Shown here piece after piece: positions 63,470 through 64,000 of a DNA stretch of 64,000 bases. Below the pieces are notes generated by a model that was not told where the DNA came from, ran no database searches, and worked only from the letters and a program-made list of their open reading frames with translations. This stretch comes from Gammaproteobacteria bacterium UBA2810. GTDB taxonomy: Bacteria > Pseudomonadota > Gammaproteobacteria > Enterobacterales > Succinivibrionaceae. The stretch is from NCBI GenBank assembly GCA_002351705.1, contig DEHC01000061.1, positions 1 through 64,000 on the forward strand, written 5' to 3'. The position numbers were made by a program, and so were the translations under genes. Position 1 is the stretch's first letter. Every line of letters begins with the position of its first letter.

Positions 63470-64000
63470 GAAAGATACTGCTTTTCATTGCTCTCGCCGT
63501 GCTGCTCTCCTTCAGGGCCTCAGCAGGCGTTGAGATCCATGTCGACCGCGAGAGGATTCACGCGGGGGAGAGCTTCCAGCTCTTCATCCGCATTCCAGGA
63601 AACTTCCAGGCGAAGGATCTCGACACGAGGCCTCTCGGACGGGACTTCTCCATCGGAAAGGTCGAGTTCTCCCGCGCGAAGGACTCCCGTGGACAGTACT
63701 CGCAGTGGACCATACCGCTCACCACCTCCCAGACCGGAAACCTCAAGATCCCGTTCATGAAGATCAGGAAGCGCGACGTAACGCCGCAGATGGACATCCG
63801 CGTCTACCGGCCGTCACGCTTCGGCTCCAAGGATCTGCCGCGCCTTATTTCAGTCAAGATGCCAGGCTCGAGATTCGTGACCGGCCAGTCGATCCTCTAC
63901 CAGACGACAGTCAGGCACTACCCGGGCGTTGACATAAGCACCATCTCCCCTCCTGACGCACCCGGCGCCTCGGTCCACCAGATCGGGACGGACGAGACCG
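63463..64000 (+). CDS. BatD-like protein (3' part missing)
   Basis: Open frame running off the right edge, 179 codons visible. It starts with a signal peptide (MVRKILLFIALAVLLSFRASA) followed by beta-rich sequence (EIHVDRERIHAGESFQLFIR, FSIGKVEFSRAKDSRGQYSQW, LKIPFMKIRKRDVTP), the pattern of BatD/oxygen-tolerance proteins, which close such operons. ATG 63463 overlaps the previous stop. Confidence 0.82.
   Translation, partial: MVRKILLFIALAVLLSFRASAGVEIHVDRERIHAGESFQLFIRIPGNFQAKDLDTRPLGRDFSIGKVEFSRAKDSRGQYSQWTIPLTTSQTGNLKIPFMKIRKRDVTPQMDIRVYRPSRFGSKDLPRLISVKMPGSRFVTGQSILYQTTVRHYPGVDISTISPPDAPGASVHQIGTDET

Overview
The window is about 64 kb of chromosomal DNA from a fairly GC-rich gammaproteobacterium. 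Gene order (apt-dnaX-ybaB-recR; pdxB-usg-fimV-truA; accD-folC-dedD; tRNA Gly-Cys-Leu) and proteins such as FolE, NhaB, YtfK, PrmB and the short L25 all match that class. The starch and glycogen set (amylase lipoprotein, glgP, glgX, a Set-type sugar exporter) together with the GC content suggests a gut or rumen member of the Succinivibrionaceae (Aeromonadales), possibly near Succinimonas. That placement is inference; no 16S gene is present.

Layout. 1-5.1 kb: type I restriction-modification operon hsdR-hsdM-hsdS, cut by the left edge, in an accessory position next to recR. 5.4-10.4 kb: apt-dnaX-ybaB-recR and folE. The dnaX gene carries a run of ten A at the tau/gamma position that is probably a programmed slippage site. 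10.4-12.4 kb: a porin and a DUF2057 protein. 12.4-17.8 kb: a complete phosphorelay operon made of a LuxO-like sigma54 regulator, an Hpt protein, a FIST protein (NosP/VpsV-like) and a hybrid histidine kinase, placed directly downstream of accD-folC-dedD-ybgI. 21.9-25.7 kb: a plus-strand cassette of three overlapping genes (alpha/beta hydrolase, orphan DNA methyltransferase, topoisomerase III) that separates accD from truA.

25.7-30.8 kb: truA, fimV, usg, pdxB. 30.9-41.3 kb: glgP, a CobW-type GTPase, the amylase lipoprotein, a tRNA operon with a near-perfect sigma70 promoter, glgX and mepA. 41.3-47.6 kb: topA, sohB, a sugar exporter and a CvfB-like RNA-binding protein. 47.8-48.5 kb: an MSHA-like type IV pilin split by a frameshift. 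49-52 kb: rplY with a structured leader, a DsbA-family thiol protein, the 4.5S RNA (ffs), and a metallo-beta-lactamase-fold gene broken by a deletion and frameshift. 52-58 kb: aroC, prmB, ytfK, nhaB, an HD hydrolase and sixA, with a GAAA tetranucleotide repeat between ytfK and prmB. 58.7-64 kb: a tightly overlapped moxR-DUF58-DUF4381-batA-batB/C-batD operon cut by the right edge.

Most of the window is housekeeping DNA. The more unusual points are the self-contained FIST/LuxU/LuxO-type relay, the methyltransferase-topoisomerase cassette, the dnaX slippage site and the two broken genes. I saw no CRISPR array, transposase, integrase or prophage gene.
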